Program-made: the position numbers and the translations under genes
Notes under the pieces: model-generated
What the model was told of the DNA's origin: nothing
What the model saw: only the letters and a program-made list of their open reading frames with translations
Databases searched by the model: none
From: Clostridium sp.
GTDB taxonomy: Bacteria; Bacillota; Clostridia; Lachnospirales; Lachnospiraceae
Direction of reading: 5' to 3'
DNA length: 64,000 nt
NCBI GenBank assembly: GCA_023664325.1
Contig: JAMPFS010000011.1
Coordinates: 1 to 64,000, forward strand
Shown here: piece after piece, positions 43,278 through 52,101 of the stretch
Layout: each line of letters opens with the position of its first letter
How positions within the stretch are numbered: the stretch's first letter is position 1

Positions 43278-43523
43278 GTGGCAGTAAAGATGAGATTAAA
43301 GAGAATGGGATATAAGAGACATCCTTTCTATAGAGTGGTTGTTGCTGATGCACGTTCTCCAAGAGATGGTAGGTTTATTGAAGAGATTGGTACTTATGAC
43401 CCAAATCAGGAGCCAAGCGTAGTAAAGATTAACGCAGAGGCAGCCAAAAAATGGTTAGCAAATGGTGCGCAGCCGACAGATACTGTAGCTAAGCTTTTAA
43501 AGCAGGCAGGCATTGAGAAGTAA
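43278..43523 (+). CDS. rpsP: 30S ribosomal protein S16
   Basis: An 81-residue ribosomal protein: [38 protein letters not shown]. The start is GTG 43278 with AAGGAGGTGAAAGGAA upstream. The ATG at 43191 overlaps the ffh stop and adds an unrelated stretch. Confidence 0.96.
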   Translation: MAVKMRLKRMGYKRHPFYRVVVADARSPRDGRFIEEIGTYDPNQEPSVVKINAEAAKKWLANGAQPTDTVAKLLKQAGIEK

Positions 43524-43543
43524 GACTTGGGAGGTTATTCGGT

Positions 43544-43771
43544 ATGAAGGAATTAGTAGAAGTAATCGCAAAATCCCTAGTTGATCACCCGGAAGAGGTT
43601 GAGGTTATTGAAACTTCAAAGGATGATGCCATTTATGTTGAGCTTAAGGTTTCACAGGACGATATGGGTAAAGTAATCGGTAAGCAGGGTAGAATTGCAA
43701 AATCTATCCGTACAGTTGTGAAAGCGGCTGCTTCAAAGGGTGATAAAAAGGTAATCGTGGATATTAAATAA
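43544..43771 (+). CDS. khpA: KhpA-type KH-domain RNA-binding protein
   Basis: A 75-residue single KH domain with the GKQG loop (GKVIGKQGRIAKSIRTVVKA). KhpA partners with KhpB (Jag) in Gram-positive bacteria and affects division and RNA metabolism. Standard place between rpsP and rimM. Confidence 0.93.
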   Translation: MKELVEVIAKSLVDHPEEVEVIETSKDDAIYVELKVSQDDMGKVIGKQGRIAKSIRTVVKAAASKGDKKVIVDIK

Positions 43772-43780
43772 TCCAGAGTT

Positions 43781-43812
43781 TGAGCTGCCAAAATGGCAGC
43801 TCATTGTGTTTT
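43781..43812 (+). terminator. Possible terminator/attenuator between khpA and rimM
   Basis: TGAGCTGCC (43781-43789) pairs perfectly with GGCAGCTCA (43795-43803), loop AAAAT, followed by TTGTGTTTT. The tail is interrupted, so partial termination that sets rimM-trmD below rpsP is possible. Confidence 0.55.
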
Positions 43813-43830
43813 GAGAGGAGAATGGAAGAA

Positions 43831-44340
43831 ATGGGAGAAGACTTGTTACAGATTGGCATGATTACCTCCACTCACGGACTTAAGGGTGAGGTAAAGGTAT
43901 TTCCTACAACAGATGACAAGAACCGGTTTCGGCAGTTGAAGGATTGTTTTATTGAATATAAGAATGAAATGGTTCCGGTAAAGGCAAAGGGCTGTAAGTT
44001 TTTTAAAAACATGGTAATTTTGCAGTTTGAAGGAATTGATAATATAAATGACATAGAAAAGTATAAGCAATGCGGAATCTATGTGGACAGGCAGCATGCC
44101 GTTTCGCTGGGAGAAGACGAATACTTTGTCACGGATCTGATTGGCATGCAGGTTGTTTCAGATGACGGAAAAGAGCTTGGAACATTGAAGGAAGTTATGC
44201 CGACCGGAGCAAATGATGTATATTTGGTAGCGGATGAAAATGGCGGGGAGCTTCTTTTGCCGGCAATCAAAGATTGTATTCTTTCCGTGGATATGGAGCA
44301 TAAAATGATACGGATACATCTGATGAAAGGGCTCGTGTAA
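43831..44340 (+). CDS. rimM: 16S rRNA processing protein RimM
   Basis: A 169-residue 30S maturation factor that binds S19. The N-terminal domain (GMITSTHGLKGEVKVFPTTD) is followed by a PRC barrel (EYFVTDLIGMQVVSDDGKELG). ATG 43831 has GGAG ten bases upstream; ATG 43822 is too close to it. Confidence 0.94.
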   Translation: MGEDLLQIGMITSTHGLKGEVKVFPTTDDKNRFRQLKDCFIEYKNEMVPVKAKGCKFFKNMVILQFEGIDNINDIEKYKQCGIYVDRQHAVSLGEDEYFVTDLIGMQVVSDDGKELGTLKEVMPTGANDVYLVADENGGELLLPAIKDCILSVDMEHKMIRIHLMKGLV

Positions 44341-44380
44341 GGATATGTGAAACTAGTTACATAGCAGGAGGAAGAGAGGA

Positions 44381-45154
44381 ATGCATTTTCATATTTTAAC
44401 ATTGTTTCCGGAAATGGTATTAGACGGTCTTAACGCTTCCATTACAGGACGTGCTGTAAAAAATGGATATATTACAATCGATGCAGTCAATATTCGGGAT
44501 TTTGCCGGAAATAAGCATGGACATGTGGATGATTACCCGTATGGTGGCGGCGCAGGTATGGTGATGCAGCCCGGTCCCGTATATGATGCATACCGGTATG
44601 TAAAGGAACAGATTGCGAAAAGAAAACAGAACGAAAGACGGAACACGGCAGAAGAAATGCAGACACACCGGAACAACGGGGATTTGGAGGCGGAAAAACC
44701 GTTACGGGTGGTTTATTTAACACCGCAGGGAAACGTGTTTCGCCAATCCATAGCGAGAGAGCTGTCAGAGGAAGAAGATTTGATTCTCCTTTGCGGGCAT
44801 TACGAGGGAATTGATGAACGGGTGCTTGATTTGATTGTTACCGATCATTTATCCATTGGAGATTATGTGCTGACAGGCGGGGAATTGCCGGCTATGGTAG
44901 TCATTGATGCAGTTTCCAGGCTGATACCGGGTGTTCTTGGCAATGGCGCCAGTGCGGAATTTGAGACGTTTCATGAGAATTTGTTAGAGTATCCACAATA
45001 TACAAGACCGGAAGAATTTATGGGCAGGAAAGTTCCGGAGGTATTGCTTTCCGGGCATCATAAAAATATTGAGACATGGAGGAAAGAACAGTCGGTCAAC
45101 AGAACAAAACTGCGCCGTCCGGATTTATGGGAACAGGCGGGAACGGAGGAGTGA
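44381..45154 (+). CDS. trmD: tRNA (guanine-N1)-methyltransferase
   Basis: A 257-residue SPOUT methyltransferase making m1G37 in tRNAs. MHFHILTLFPEM, DYPYGGGAGMVM, LCGHYEGIDERV and the knot region IGDYVLTGGELPAM are intact. A charged insertion of about 25 residues (~80-105) precedes the RVVYLTPQG strand. AGGAGGAAGAG precedes ATG 44381. Confidence 0.96.
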   Translation: MHFHILTLFPEMVLDGLNASITGRAVKNGYITIDAVNIRDFAGNKHGHVDDYPYGGGAGMVMQPGPVYDAYRYVKEQIAKRKQNERRNTAEEMQTHRNNGDLEAEKPLRVVYLTPQGNVFRQSIARELSEEEDLILLCGHYEGIDERVLDLIVTDHLSIGDYVLTGGELPAMVVIDAVSRLIPGVLGNGASAEFETFHENLLEYPQYTRPEEFMGRKVPEVLLSGHHKNIETWRKEQSVNRTKLRRPDLWEQAGTEE

Positions 45155-45155
45155 G

Positions 45156-46208
45156 ATGAGTGATTGGACGGATGATTACCAAAAACCGGAATATATAAGG
45201 ATTTCAGAACAGATTTACCGGAAAAAAGAAGAAAAAAAGGATTTCGAGCGTGCGTTAGGTGAGGCAAAACTGCAATACCGTTATATCGCTATCCGGAAAA
45301 ATATCATGCAGCATAAAGCTTTGCTTCAGTTTATTCTTCTGGTCGGCATTTACTTATTGGCGATTTTCTGCATGGGGAACATATTCTCCGTGTTCCTGGC
45401 ACTTCTTTTATTGCTTTTTGATGTATATTTGCTTATTAAGGAAGTAAAGACAGTCATGCTCCTGATCTTGAGCTGTAATACGAAAGTTACATTGGATTTC
45501 GCAGAACGGCATGATATTAAAACCTTTCCAAGAGAAGAAAAACGTGTTACAAACCAGATAAAAACCTTACAGCTTCAAATCGATAAGATTGGACAGGAAA
45601 TCATGGATTTGGAGCTTAAAAAGAAGAAATTCATTGAAGAGCAAAAAGAACGCGAGGCAACCCTGCGCAAGCACGGTGTCCTGTTTGATGAGAAACCGGA
45701 TAAGGCATCATCAGGAAGCTTTTCCTTAAAAGAAACGACAATGTCTTATGTAGATACCAGCGAATTATATGAATATTACATCCGGGATGAGCGTTATGAA
45801 AATGAGTATTTAATGAAGCTGAATGGGCAGCTGCAATATATCGAAAAAGAAATCAGCCGGTTGCAGGAAGATTTTGAAAACGCAAAGAGCAAAATCCGGC
45901 TTTTTGTGATTATATTTGTTGTAGTTGCAGTTATACAGAGCAGCTTTGAGGGAATTCTTGCATCTGTAACGAATATTATTTGTTTTACAGCCAGTATATG
46001 TGGTATACTTTATTTATACAAAACCTGTACACAGCCAATCATCATGTATTTGATTGAACAGGAAAACAATATGACAAAGGAATATGCATTTATACATAAT
46101 TTAGTGCCAATGAAGACGGAAAGGGCGGATTTGTTAGAGGAAAAGGAACGCTGTGAAAAGGAGATTGCGGAGATTAAGAAAAGGAGGGCGGAGCTTTCCT
46201 TTGATTAG
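45156..46208 (+). CDS. Unrecognised membrane coiled-coil protein between trmD and rplS
   Basis: A 350-residue protein I do not recognise. It has two hydrophobic regions (57-95 and ~248-290), each long enough for two transmembrane passes. Highly charged coiled coils lie between (~130-185, ~210-245) and after (~305-350). The arrangement suggests a four-pass protein with cytoplasmic coiled coils. ATG 45156 follows GGAGGAGTGAG, one base after trmD, so it is co-translated with the ribosomal operon. Its place interrupts the usual trmD-rplS pair. It is unlike transporters or enzymes that I know. Confidence 0.6.
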   Translation: MSDWTDDYQKPEYIRISEQIYRKKEEKKDFERALGEAKLQYRYIAIRKNIMQHKALLQFILLVGIYLLAIFCMGNIFSVFLALLLLLFDVYLLIKEVKTVMLLILSCNTKVTLDFAERHDIKTFPREEKRVTNQIKTLQLQIDKIGQEIMDLELKKKKFIEEQKEREATLRKHGVLFDEKPDKASSGSFSLKETTMSYVDTSELYEYYIRDERYENEYLMKLNGQLQYIEKEISRLQEDFENAKSKIRLFVIIFVVVAVIQSSFEGILASVTNIICFTASICGILYLYKTCTQPIIMYLIEQENNMTKEYAFIHNLVPMKTERADLLEEKERCEKEIAEIKKRRAELSFD

Positions 46209-46260
46209 CGGGCATGGACAGATAAAGAGGCAGGCTGGATAAAAAAATCCGCATTTTTAC

Positions 46261-46289
46261 TTGCATTTTCTTTGTATCTGTGTTAAATT
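46261..46289 (+). promoter_or_regulatory. Possible promoter and leader of rplS
   Basis: TTGCAT (46261-46266), 17 bases, then TAAATT (46284-46289). A ~90-base leader follows with short complementary pieces (CTCTGCAAGTGGAG, CTTGCAAG), reminiscent of L19 leaders that bind the protein; a formal structure search is needed. Confidence 0.4.
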
Positions 46290-46382
46290 ATATGAGTTGT
46301 TAATTTTGATGGTCCTCTGCAAGTGGAGTATTGTCCGTAAATTTATCTTGCAAGAACGTCATGTATTATAAGGAGGTTCATG

Positions 46383-46730
46383 ATGAACGATATTATTAAG
46401 AACATTGAAGCTGCACAGTTAAAGGCAGAGGTTGCAGAGTTCAGGGTAGGAGATACTGTCAGGGTATCTGCAAAGGTAAAAGAGGGTAACAGAGAGAGAA
46501 TCCAGGTGTTTGAGGGTACTGTTATCAAGCGTCAGGGCGGAAGCAACAGAGAGACATTTACTGTTCGGAAAAATTCAAATGGCGTAGGCGTTGAAAAGAC
46601 ATGGCCGTTACATTCTCCAATCGTGGAAAAGATTGAGGTTGTAAGACATGGTAAGGTAAGACGCGCAAAGTTATATTACTTACGCAACAGAGTAGGTAAG
46701 GCAGCGAGAGTAAAAGAGTTAGTGAAATAA
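46383..46730 (+). CDS. rplS: 50S ribosomal protein L19
   Basis: A 115-residue ribosomal protein at the 30S/50S interface: [56 protein letters not shown]. Two adjacent ATGs exist; 46383 has AGGAGG six bases upstream, 46380 only three. Confidence 0.96.
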   Translation: MNDIIKNIEAAQLKAEVAEFRVGDTVRVSAKVKEGNRERIQVFEGTVIKRQGGSNRETFTVRKNSNGVGVEKTWPLHSPIVEKIEVVRHGKVRRAKLYYLRNRVGKAARVKELVK

Positions 46731-46746
46731 TTCTTAGGGATGACAG

Positions 46747-46791
46747 GGGCTGGAGTAATTGTTTACTCTAGCCCTTCATGCGTTACTTTTT
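46747..46791 (+). terminator. Terminator after rplS
   Basis: GGGCTGGAGTA (46747-46757) pairs with TACTCTAGCCC (46764-46774) with one G-U pair; a loose T-rich tail (TTCATGCGTTACTTTTT) follows. Confidence 0.6.
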
Positions 46792-46889
46792 GAAATTTTC
46801 TTAAATTTTGACAATAAGTATTTTGTATCTCCAAAGAATCTGGTAATATAAAACTGATCTGGTATCGGTAAAAGGCAAAGCGGATTTGT

Positions 46890-46897
46890 GTTAAAAT
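46890..46897 (+). promoter_or_regulatory. Possible extended -10 promoter for lepB
   Basis: TGT-TAAAAT (-10 at 46892-46897), 39 bases ahead of lepB. No convincing -35 box. Confidence 0.35.
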
Positions 46898-46936
46898 AGC
46901 CGAAAATACTGTATTGCATGGCGGATGGAGAAAAAG

Positions 46937-47521
46937 ATGAGAAGACGTAGAAGATATAAAAGCAGTTATGACCGGGATGAATTTGATGTCAAGGATTTTG
47001 TGTCCAGAATCGGGCAATGGGCAATTGCCATTTTGATTGTTGTGATTCTGGCATACAGTATCGTGACATTTGGCATACAGTCCGTGACAATGGTGGGGCA
47101 GAGCATGACACCGGCTTTGACGAACCAGGATGTCCTGATGCTCAATAAAGCAGCATATCTCTTTCGGGAGCCGCAGCGGTATGATATCATTGCCTTTAAG
47201 TTAAAGGAAGATACGGACGGTTATTTTAATATCAAGCGGATTATCGGGCTGCCCGGAGAGACGATACAGATTAAAAATGGTAAAATATTTATAGATGGAA
47301 ATGTTTTAAAGGATCTGCCCTTTGATGACCTGATTATGACAGAAGGATTGGCAGCTTCCGAGATTATACTGGATGACGGGGAATATTTTGTTATGGGGGA
47401 TAACTGTAATAACAGCGAGGATTCCAGATATGTCAATATCAGTAACATTTCAGAGAAAGAAATAAGCGGCAGGGTTTTTTTCCGGATTTCACCGAGAAGT
47501 GAATTTGGAACTGTTAAGTAG
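46937..47521 (+). CDS. lepB: Type I signal peptidase (first copy)
   Basis: A 194-residue membrane protease that removes signal peptides. A basic start and one membrane segment (~27-48) lead to catalytic Ser (GQSMTPAL) and Lys (FNIKRIIGLPGE), with GDNCNNSEDSR near the end. ATG 46937 has GGAG six bases upstream; ATG 46925 overlaps that site. A second lepB lies 870 bases downstream, the two flanking ylqF. Confidence 0.93.
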   Translation: MRRRRRYKSSYDRDEFDVKDFVSRIGQWAIAILIVVILAYSIVTFGIQSVTMVGQSMTPALTNQDVLMLNKAAYLFREPQRYDIIAFKLKEDTDGYFNIKRIIGLPGETIQIKNGKIFIDGNVLKDLPFDDLIMTEGLAASEIILDDGEYFVMGDNCNNSEDSRYVNISNISEKEISGRVFFRISPRSEFGTVK

Positions 47522-47533
47522 AAGGAGAATGAT

Positions 47534-48376
47534 ATGAATATACAGTGGTATCCCGGGCATATGACAAAAGCAAAGCGCATGATGCAGGAGGATATAAAGT
47601 TAATTGATATTGTGATAGAACTGCTTGATGCAAGAGTGCCGCTTAGCAGCAAAAATCCCGATATTGATTCCCTTGCGGGAAACAAATACCGCTTAGTGCT
47701 TCTTAATAAATCTGATTTGGCAGATAAGAACGTCACGGCCAAGTGGGAAGCATATTACAAAGAAAAAGGCATCCTGACGGTTACCATAAATGCCAGAAAC
47801 GGTCAGGAGATGAAGACGGTTACCGCAAAGGTGCAGGAAGCCTGTAAGGAGAAGATGGAACGGGACAAAAAGCGTGGTATTATGAACCGTCCAATCCGGG
47901 CAATGATTGTGGGGATTCCGAATGTTGGAAAGTCAACCTTTATTAATTCTTTTGCGAAGAAAGCATGTACCAAAGTAGGAAATAAACCGGGTGTTACAAA
48001 GGGAAAGCAGTGGATTCGCATCAACAAAAATATTGAGCTTTTAGACACGCCGGGTATTTTGTGGCCGAAGTTTGAAGATGAGGTGGTTGGTGAACATTTG
48101 GCTTATATTGGCTCCATCAATGATGAGATCCTGCAAAAGACAGAGCTTAGCTGTAACCTGATAGAATTTTTAAAAGAGAGATATCCGGGATGCCTCACAG
48201 AGCGCTACCAGCTATCGGAGGAGCAGCAGGCGGCAGATATCTTAAAAGATATCGCTGTAAACCGTGGCTGTCTTTTAAAGGGAAATGAATTAAATTACGA
48301 GAAAGCGGCAGCAATTTTGCTGGAGGAATTTAGAAATGGAAAGCTTGGAAGAATTTCGGTGGAGCAGCCTGCTTAA
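47534..48376 (+). CDS. ylqF: Ribosome biogenesis GTPase YlqF/RbgA
   Basis: A 280-residue circularly permuted GTPase for late 50S assembly. Motif order is G4 (LLNKSDL), G1 (GIPNVGKST), then G3 (DTPGIL), which defines the family. WYPGHMTKAKRMM at the N-terminus is characteristic. AGAAGGAG precedes ATG 47534. Confidence 0.95.
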   Translation: MNIQWYPGHMTKAKRMMQEDIKLIDIVIELLDARVPLSSKNPDIDSLAGNKYRLVLLNKSDLADKNVTAKWEAYYKEKGILTVTINARNGQEMKTVTAKVQEACKEKMERDKKRGIMNRPIRAMIVGIPNVGKSTFINSFAKKACTKVGNKPGVTKGKQWIRINKNIELLDTPGILWPKFEDEVVGEHLAYIGSINDEILQKTELSCNLIEFLKERYPGCLTERYQLSEEQQAADILKDIAVNRGCLLKGNELNYEKAAAILLEEFRNGKLGRISVEQPA

Positions 48377-48390
48377 GGAGGAAGATAAAA

Positions 48391-48972
48391 ATGGCAAAAC
48401 AAGCAAAATATGGTCCGGTAAAGGAAGAGATTAATTTGGGAAAAGAAATAATAGGAATGGTTTTATATGTTGCATTTGTTATGCTGGCTGTATGGCTGAT
48501 TATTACTTTTGTAGGACAGCGTACTGAGGTGAGCGGTGATTCCATGAATGATACACTGCAAGATACCGATAATCTGTGGGTCAGTAAAATTTCTTATTAT
48601 CTGCACGATCCGGAACGTTTTGATATTGTGGTATTTCCGCACTCCGAAGAGGATGGTACTCCCGTCTACTATATAAAACGGATTATTGGAATGCCGGGAG
48701 AGAAAGTTCGCATTGATGAGGATGGGAATATTTATATAAATGACGAGATCCTTGATGAGGACTACGGAAAGGAGACGATCATTCCCAGCATGATTGGCAG
48801 GGCATCCCGTAATGTCGTACTGGGAAATGATGAATATTTTGTGATGGGGGATAATCGCAATGACAGTAAAGATTCCCGGTTCGCAGAGGTTGGAAACATT
48901 ACCCGGGATGATTTGGAGGGAAAGGCGGTATTTCGGATCTGGCCGCTTTCTAAATTTGGCAAGGTTGAATAG
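48391..48972 (+). CDS. lepB: Type I signal peptidase (second copy)
   Basis: A 193-residue paralog of the first copy. One membrane segment (~25-45), catalytic Ser in SGDSMNDTL and Lys in YYIKRIIGMPGEK, and GDNRNDSKDSR near the end. AAGGAGG precedes ATG 48391. The two copies differ throughout, so this is an old duplication; separate substrate sets are possible. Confidence 0.93.
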   Translation: MAKQAKYGPVKEEINLGKEIIGMVLYVAFVMLAVWLIITFVGQRTEVSGDSMNDTLQDTDNLWVSKISYYLHDPERFDIVVFPHSEEDGTPVYYIKRIIGMPGEKVRIDEDGNIYINDEILDEDYGKETIIPSMIGRASRNVVLGNDEYFVMGDNRNDSKDSRFAEVGNITRDDLEGKAVFRIWPLSKFGKVE

Positions 48973-49065
48973 AAAGTAAAACAAAGGGTTGTCACGAGTA
49001 TGCATAAGAAGAGTGTGTGGAAAGCTGGCAGCCTTGTTTTATATAGGAAGGTGAGAAGTATACAA

Positions 49066-49818
49066 ATGAACATTGGAGAAATCAAAGACTTATTAAAGAA
49101 CGCCAAAACCGAAGAATTGCCGGCATTGATTGAACGGTTTGCAAATGATGAACGAACCGGTGTGAAGAAGCTTGTGGCAGGCGCAAAGAAAAGGATAGAA
49201 GCTTTTGATAAAGAGGTTGAGCGGACGTATCGGATGAAAGAATATGAACGAAAATATGATAATTGCCGATATATATGTGGAGTAGATGAGGTTGGACGCG
49301 GGCCGCTTGCAGGCCCTTTGGTGGCTGCGGCTGTTATTTTGCCAAAGGATGAAGACATTTATTATCTCAATGACTCCAAACAGCTTTCGGAAAAGAAAAG
49401 AGAACAGCTTTTTGAGGAGATTATGGAAAAAGCGATAGCGGTGGGAATTGGCTTTGCCGATGAAAAATGCATTGATGAGATTAATGTATTGCAGGCGGAT
49501 TATGTGGCAATGCGGGAGGCAATCCGCAAACTCCGTGTGAAACCGGATATCCTGTTAAATGATGCAGTGACGATACCGGAGGTTGAGATTGCCCAGGTGC
49601 CAATTATCAAAGGGGATGCAAAGTCTGTATCCATTGCTGCTGCAAGTATTGTGGCAAAGGTAACAAGGGACCGGTTTATGATAGAAATGGATCAAAAGTA
49701 TCCCGGTTATGGCTTTGCCGGAAATAAGGGCTATGGAAGCGCACAGCATATTGCCAGGATTAAAGAAGCCGGGCCAACGCCGATCCATAGGAGAACATTT
49801 ATTAAGAATTTTATATGA
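49066..49818 (+). CDS. rnhB: Ribonuclease HII
   Basis: A 250-residue enzyme that nicks at ribonucleotides in DNA and removes RNA from hybrids. An N-terminal helical extension (1-~65) is like that of Bacillus RnhB. The catalytic DEDD residues start with GVDEVGRGPLAG; NDSKQLS and AAASIVAKVTRDRFM follow. ATG 49066 after GGAAGGTGAG is preferred over ATG 49000, which has no ribosome site. Confidence 0.95.
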   Translation: MNIGEIKDLLKNAKTEELPALIERFANDERTGVKKLVAGAKKRIEAFDKEVERTYRMKEYERKYDNCRYICGVDEVGRGPLAGPLVAAAVILPKDEDIYYLNDSKQLSEKKREQLFEEIMEKAIAVGIGFADEKCIDEINVLQADYVAMREAIRKLRVKPDILLNDAVTIPEVEIAQVPIIKGDAKSVSIAAASIVAKVTRDRFMIEMDQKYPGYGFAGNKGYGSAQHIARIKEAGPTPIHRRTFIKNFI

Positions 49819-49863
49819 CAATTACGACAACAATCAGGCGGGCAAAGGAAGGAGGCTGGACAG

Positions 49864-51774
49864 ATGAATATAGAAACCCATTTAACGAACAATTATGATG
49901 CCGGAATCCAAAACCGTGTAAAGGCAGAACAGGGGAAAGAAACAGGAAAAACAAATGATGTCCGGCCTTTGGCGGATATAGCCAACTTAAAGGAAGGCGC
50001 AGTATTTAAAGGAGAGATTTTAGATATTGCCGGAGATAAGGTTACGATTGAATTAGAGACACAGGCAAAATTGCTGGCAAGACTACAGGAGGGAGTGGAG
50101 CTCGGTGTCGGTGACAGACTGCTTTTTAGTGTAAAAGAAAACCAAAACAATCAGATTTTGATAAAGCCAATGTTTGATTCCCTGTTAAGCGCACAGACGC
50201 AGACATTGGAAAAGGTATTGGATGCTGCGGGGCTTTCGCCGACAGAACGAAATTTCACAGCGGCGAAAGAGCTGATGGATGCCGGAATGCCGATTGATAA
50301 GGCAAGTATCGTGAGGATTCTCTCACAAAGCATGAAGTTTGAGGGAACTTCCATGCAGACATTGGTTGCCCTGAATAAAATGAATATTCCGGTCACAGAG
50401 GGAAATATTGCGCAGTATGAGCGGTATCAGAATTACAGCCATCAGTTGACAGGCGACATTGCAGCGGCTGCTGACAGCATTGCAGATTTTGCCTCTGCCA
50501 TGCCGGAGGATACCTCTGCGGAGAAAATGTTGGCGCTGACAGGGGAGATTTTAGAGATTTTTTCAGCCGGCGGTGAAGAGAAAGCTGACATGGTGGAAAA
50601 CGGTCAGGAGCAGCCGGTTCCGGCACAGTTACAGGAGGCAAAACCTTCAGATGATACGGTGAAGGCGGCAGACCATCCGCTTCCAGGCGGTGAACTCATA
50701 TCAGAAACCGGTAAGGAAAGCATAGATGCGCAAAAGAGTATGCAGACGGCTGGCAATACGGAAGCTGCGGATACGATTAAGCAGGAAGAAACTGTAAAAG
50801 AAACATCCGTAGAGCGGGATACATCCGCAGGCAAAGAAACATCCGTAGAGCGGGATACATCCGCAGGCAAAGAAACATCCACTAGTATGGCGGCATCTAC
50901 CGGCGGGGAAGTGTCAATCAAGCAGGAAACAGAGAGCGCTGTTCATCATAATCCGGTGGAGAAATTTGGACTTGACCGGGAATCCCTGCAAAATTTAAGC
51001 CGCACGCTGCAAAAGGCAGGTGTTTTGCCGGAACAGGCACGGGCAATGTTTCAAAATGCAGAGTCACCAGCGGATCTGTTAAAGCAGATTACAAAGACAT
51101 TGATGCAAAACAGTGCAGATATGCCGGCAGTTCACGCCGTGGTAACTTCCAACGAGTTTAAGAAAATGCTTTCGGATCTGGTAAAAAATAACTGGTCTAT
51201 GGATCCAAAGTCGATGAAAGATCCCAAAGAGATTGATGAGTTATACGAAAAGATCGCAAAGCAGAGTAAAGCTTTTGAAGATACATTATCCGCAAAAGGC
51301 GGTAACAGTGGGCAGTTCCAGCAAAATTCCCAGAGCATGCGGCAGAATATGAATTTTATGGAGCAGATTAACAACCAGATGATATATGCGCAGATGCCCC
51401 TTAAGCTTTCCAATCAGAATGCAAATTCGGAGCTTTATGTCTATGCTGATAAAAGGAAACTTGCCCAAAAGAAAGACGGAATCAGCGTCATGCTGCATTT
51501 AGATATGGATCACTTAGGCATGACAGATATTAAGGTTACACTGACAGGATCCAATGTCAATGCCAGATTTTATCTAAATGACCAGCAGAGTGTGGATCTG
51601 GTGGCAGAGAATATGGAACAGTTGGCGGAACAATTGAAAAGCCGTGGATTTTCCCTGACAAATGAGGTCATAAAACGTCAGCCGCAGGAGTCGATCAATA
51701 AGGTTGTGGATGAAATTATTGATGAAAATGCAGAAAGGAGCATTAAGCGGTATACGTTTGATGTAAAAATGTAG
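49864..51774 (+). CDS. FliK-like (hook-length-control-type) protein, YlqG-like
   Basis: A 636-residue protein with an N-terminal beta domain (GAVFKGEILDIAGDKVTIEL), a long low-complexity middle (~225-360), and a C-terminal domain resembling Flg_hook of FliK (VMLHLDMDHLGMTDIKVTLTGSNVNARFYL). It is encoded between rnhB and a FlhB-like gene, the same order as ylqG-ylqH in Bacillus. No other flagellar gene is here. It may regulate a secretion apparatus or be an evolutionary relic of one; function is inferred from family only. Confidence 0.7.
   Translation: MNIETHLTNNYDAGIQNRVKAEQGKETGKTNDVRPLADIANLKEGAVFKGEILDIAGDKVTIELETQAKLLARLQEGVELGVGDRLLFSVKENQNNQILIKPMFDSLLSAQTQTLEKVLDAAGLSPTERNFTAAKELMDAGMPIDKASIVRILSQSMKFEGTSMQTLVALNKMNIPVTEGNIAQYERYQNYSHQLTGDIAAAADSIADFASAMPEDTSAEKMLALTGEILEIFSAGGEEKADMVENGQEQPVPAQLQEAKPSDDTVKAADHPLPGGELISETGKESIDAQKSMQTAGNTEAADTIKQEETVKETSVERDTSAGKETSVERDTSAGKETSTSMAASTGGEVSIKQETESAVHHNPVEKFGLDRESLQNLSRTLQKAGVLPEQARAMFQNAESPADLLKQITKTLMQNSADMPAVHAVVTSNEFKKMLSDLVKNNWSMDPKSMKDPKEIDELYEKIAKQSKAFEDTLSAKGGNSGQFQQNSQSMRQNMNFMEQINNQMIYAQMPLKLSNQNANSELYVYADKRKLAQKKDGISVMLHLDMDHLGMTDIKVTLTGSNVNARFYLNDQQSVDLVAENMEQLAEQLKSRGFSLTNEVIKRQPQESINKVVDEIIDENAERSIKRYTFDVKM
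50800..50871 (+). repeat. Two 36-bp tandem repeats in the FliK-like gene
   Basis: Perfect copies at 50800-50835 and 50836-50871 encode ETSVERDTSAGK within the disordered middle of the protein, followed by a partial third copy. Confidence 0.85.
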
Positions 51775-51803
51775 CAGGCGGCTTTTGTATGGAGGGTGGA
51801 AAA

Positions 51804-52091
51804 ATGGCACATGATAATCCGAATAAAAAGAAAAAAGCAGTGGCGCTTACCTATGACCCGACCAATATGGCGCCACAGGTTGTGGCTTCCGGAAAAGGCG
51901 AAGTTGCAGAACGCATTATTGAAAAAGCAAAGGAAGCGGATGTTGCAACCTATCAGGATGAGGGGCTTGCAGATACACTGTTAAAGTTAGAGATTGGGGA
52001 TATGATTCCGCCGGAACTTTACGGTGTTGTGGCAGAGATTTTAATTTATGTGGATCGGATGGATAAGATTAAAAGCAAACTGAAACGCTAA
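51804..52091 (+). CDS. FlhB-like cytoplasmic-domain protein (YlqH-like)
   Basis: A 95-residue protein equal to the C-terminal cytoplasmic domain of FlhB, without the membrane part (AVALTYDPTNMAPQVVASGKG, ADTLLKLEIGDMIPPELYGVVAEIL). The NPTH self-cleavage motif of real FlhB is replaced by DPTN. ATG 51804 follows GGAGGGTGG; ATG 51789 is located in that site. Paired with the FliK-like gene, it copies the Bacillus ylqGH pair. Confidence 0.82.
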   Translation: MAHDNPNKKKKAVALTYDPTNMAPQVVASGKGEVAERIIEKAKEADVATYQDEGLADTLLKLEIGDMIPPELYGVVAEILIYVDRMDKIKSKLKR

Positions 52092-52101
52092 AAGGGGAAG
52101 T

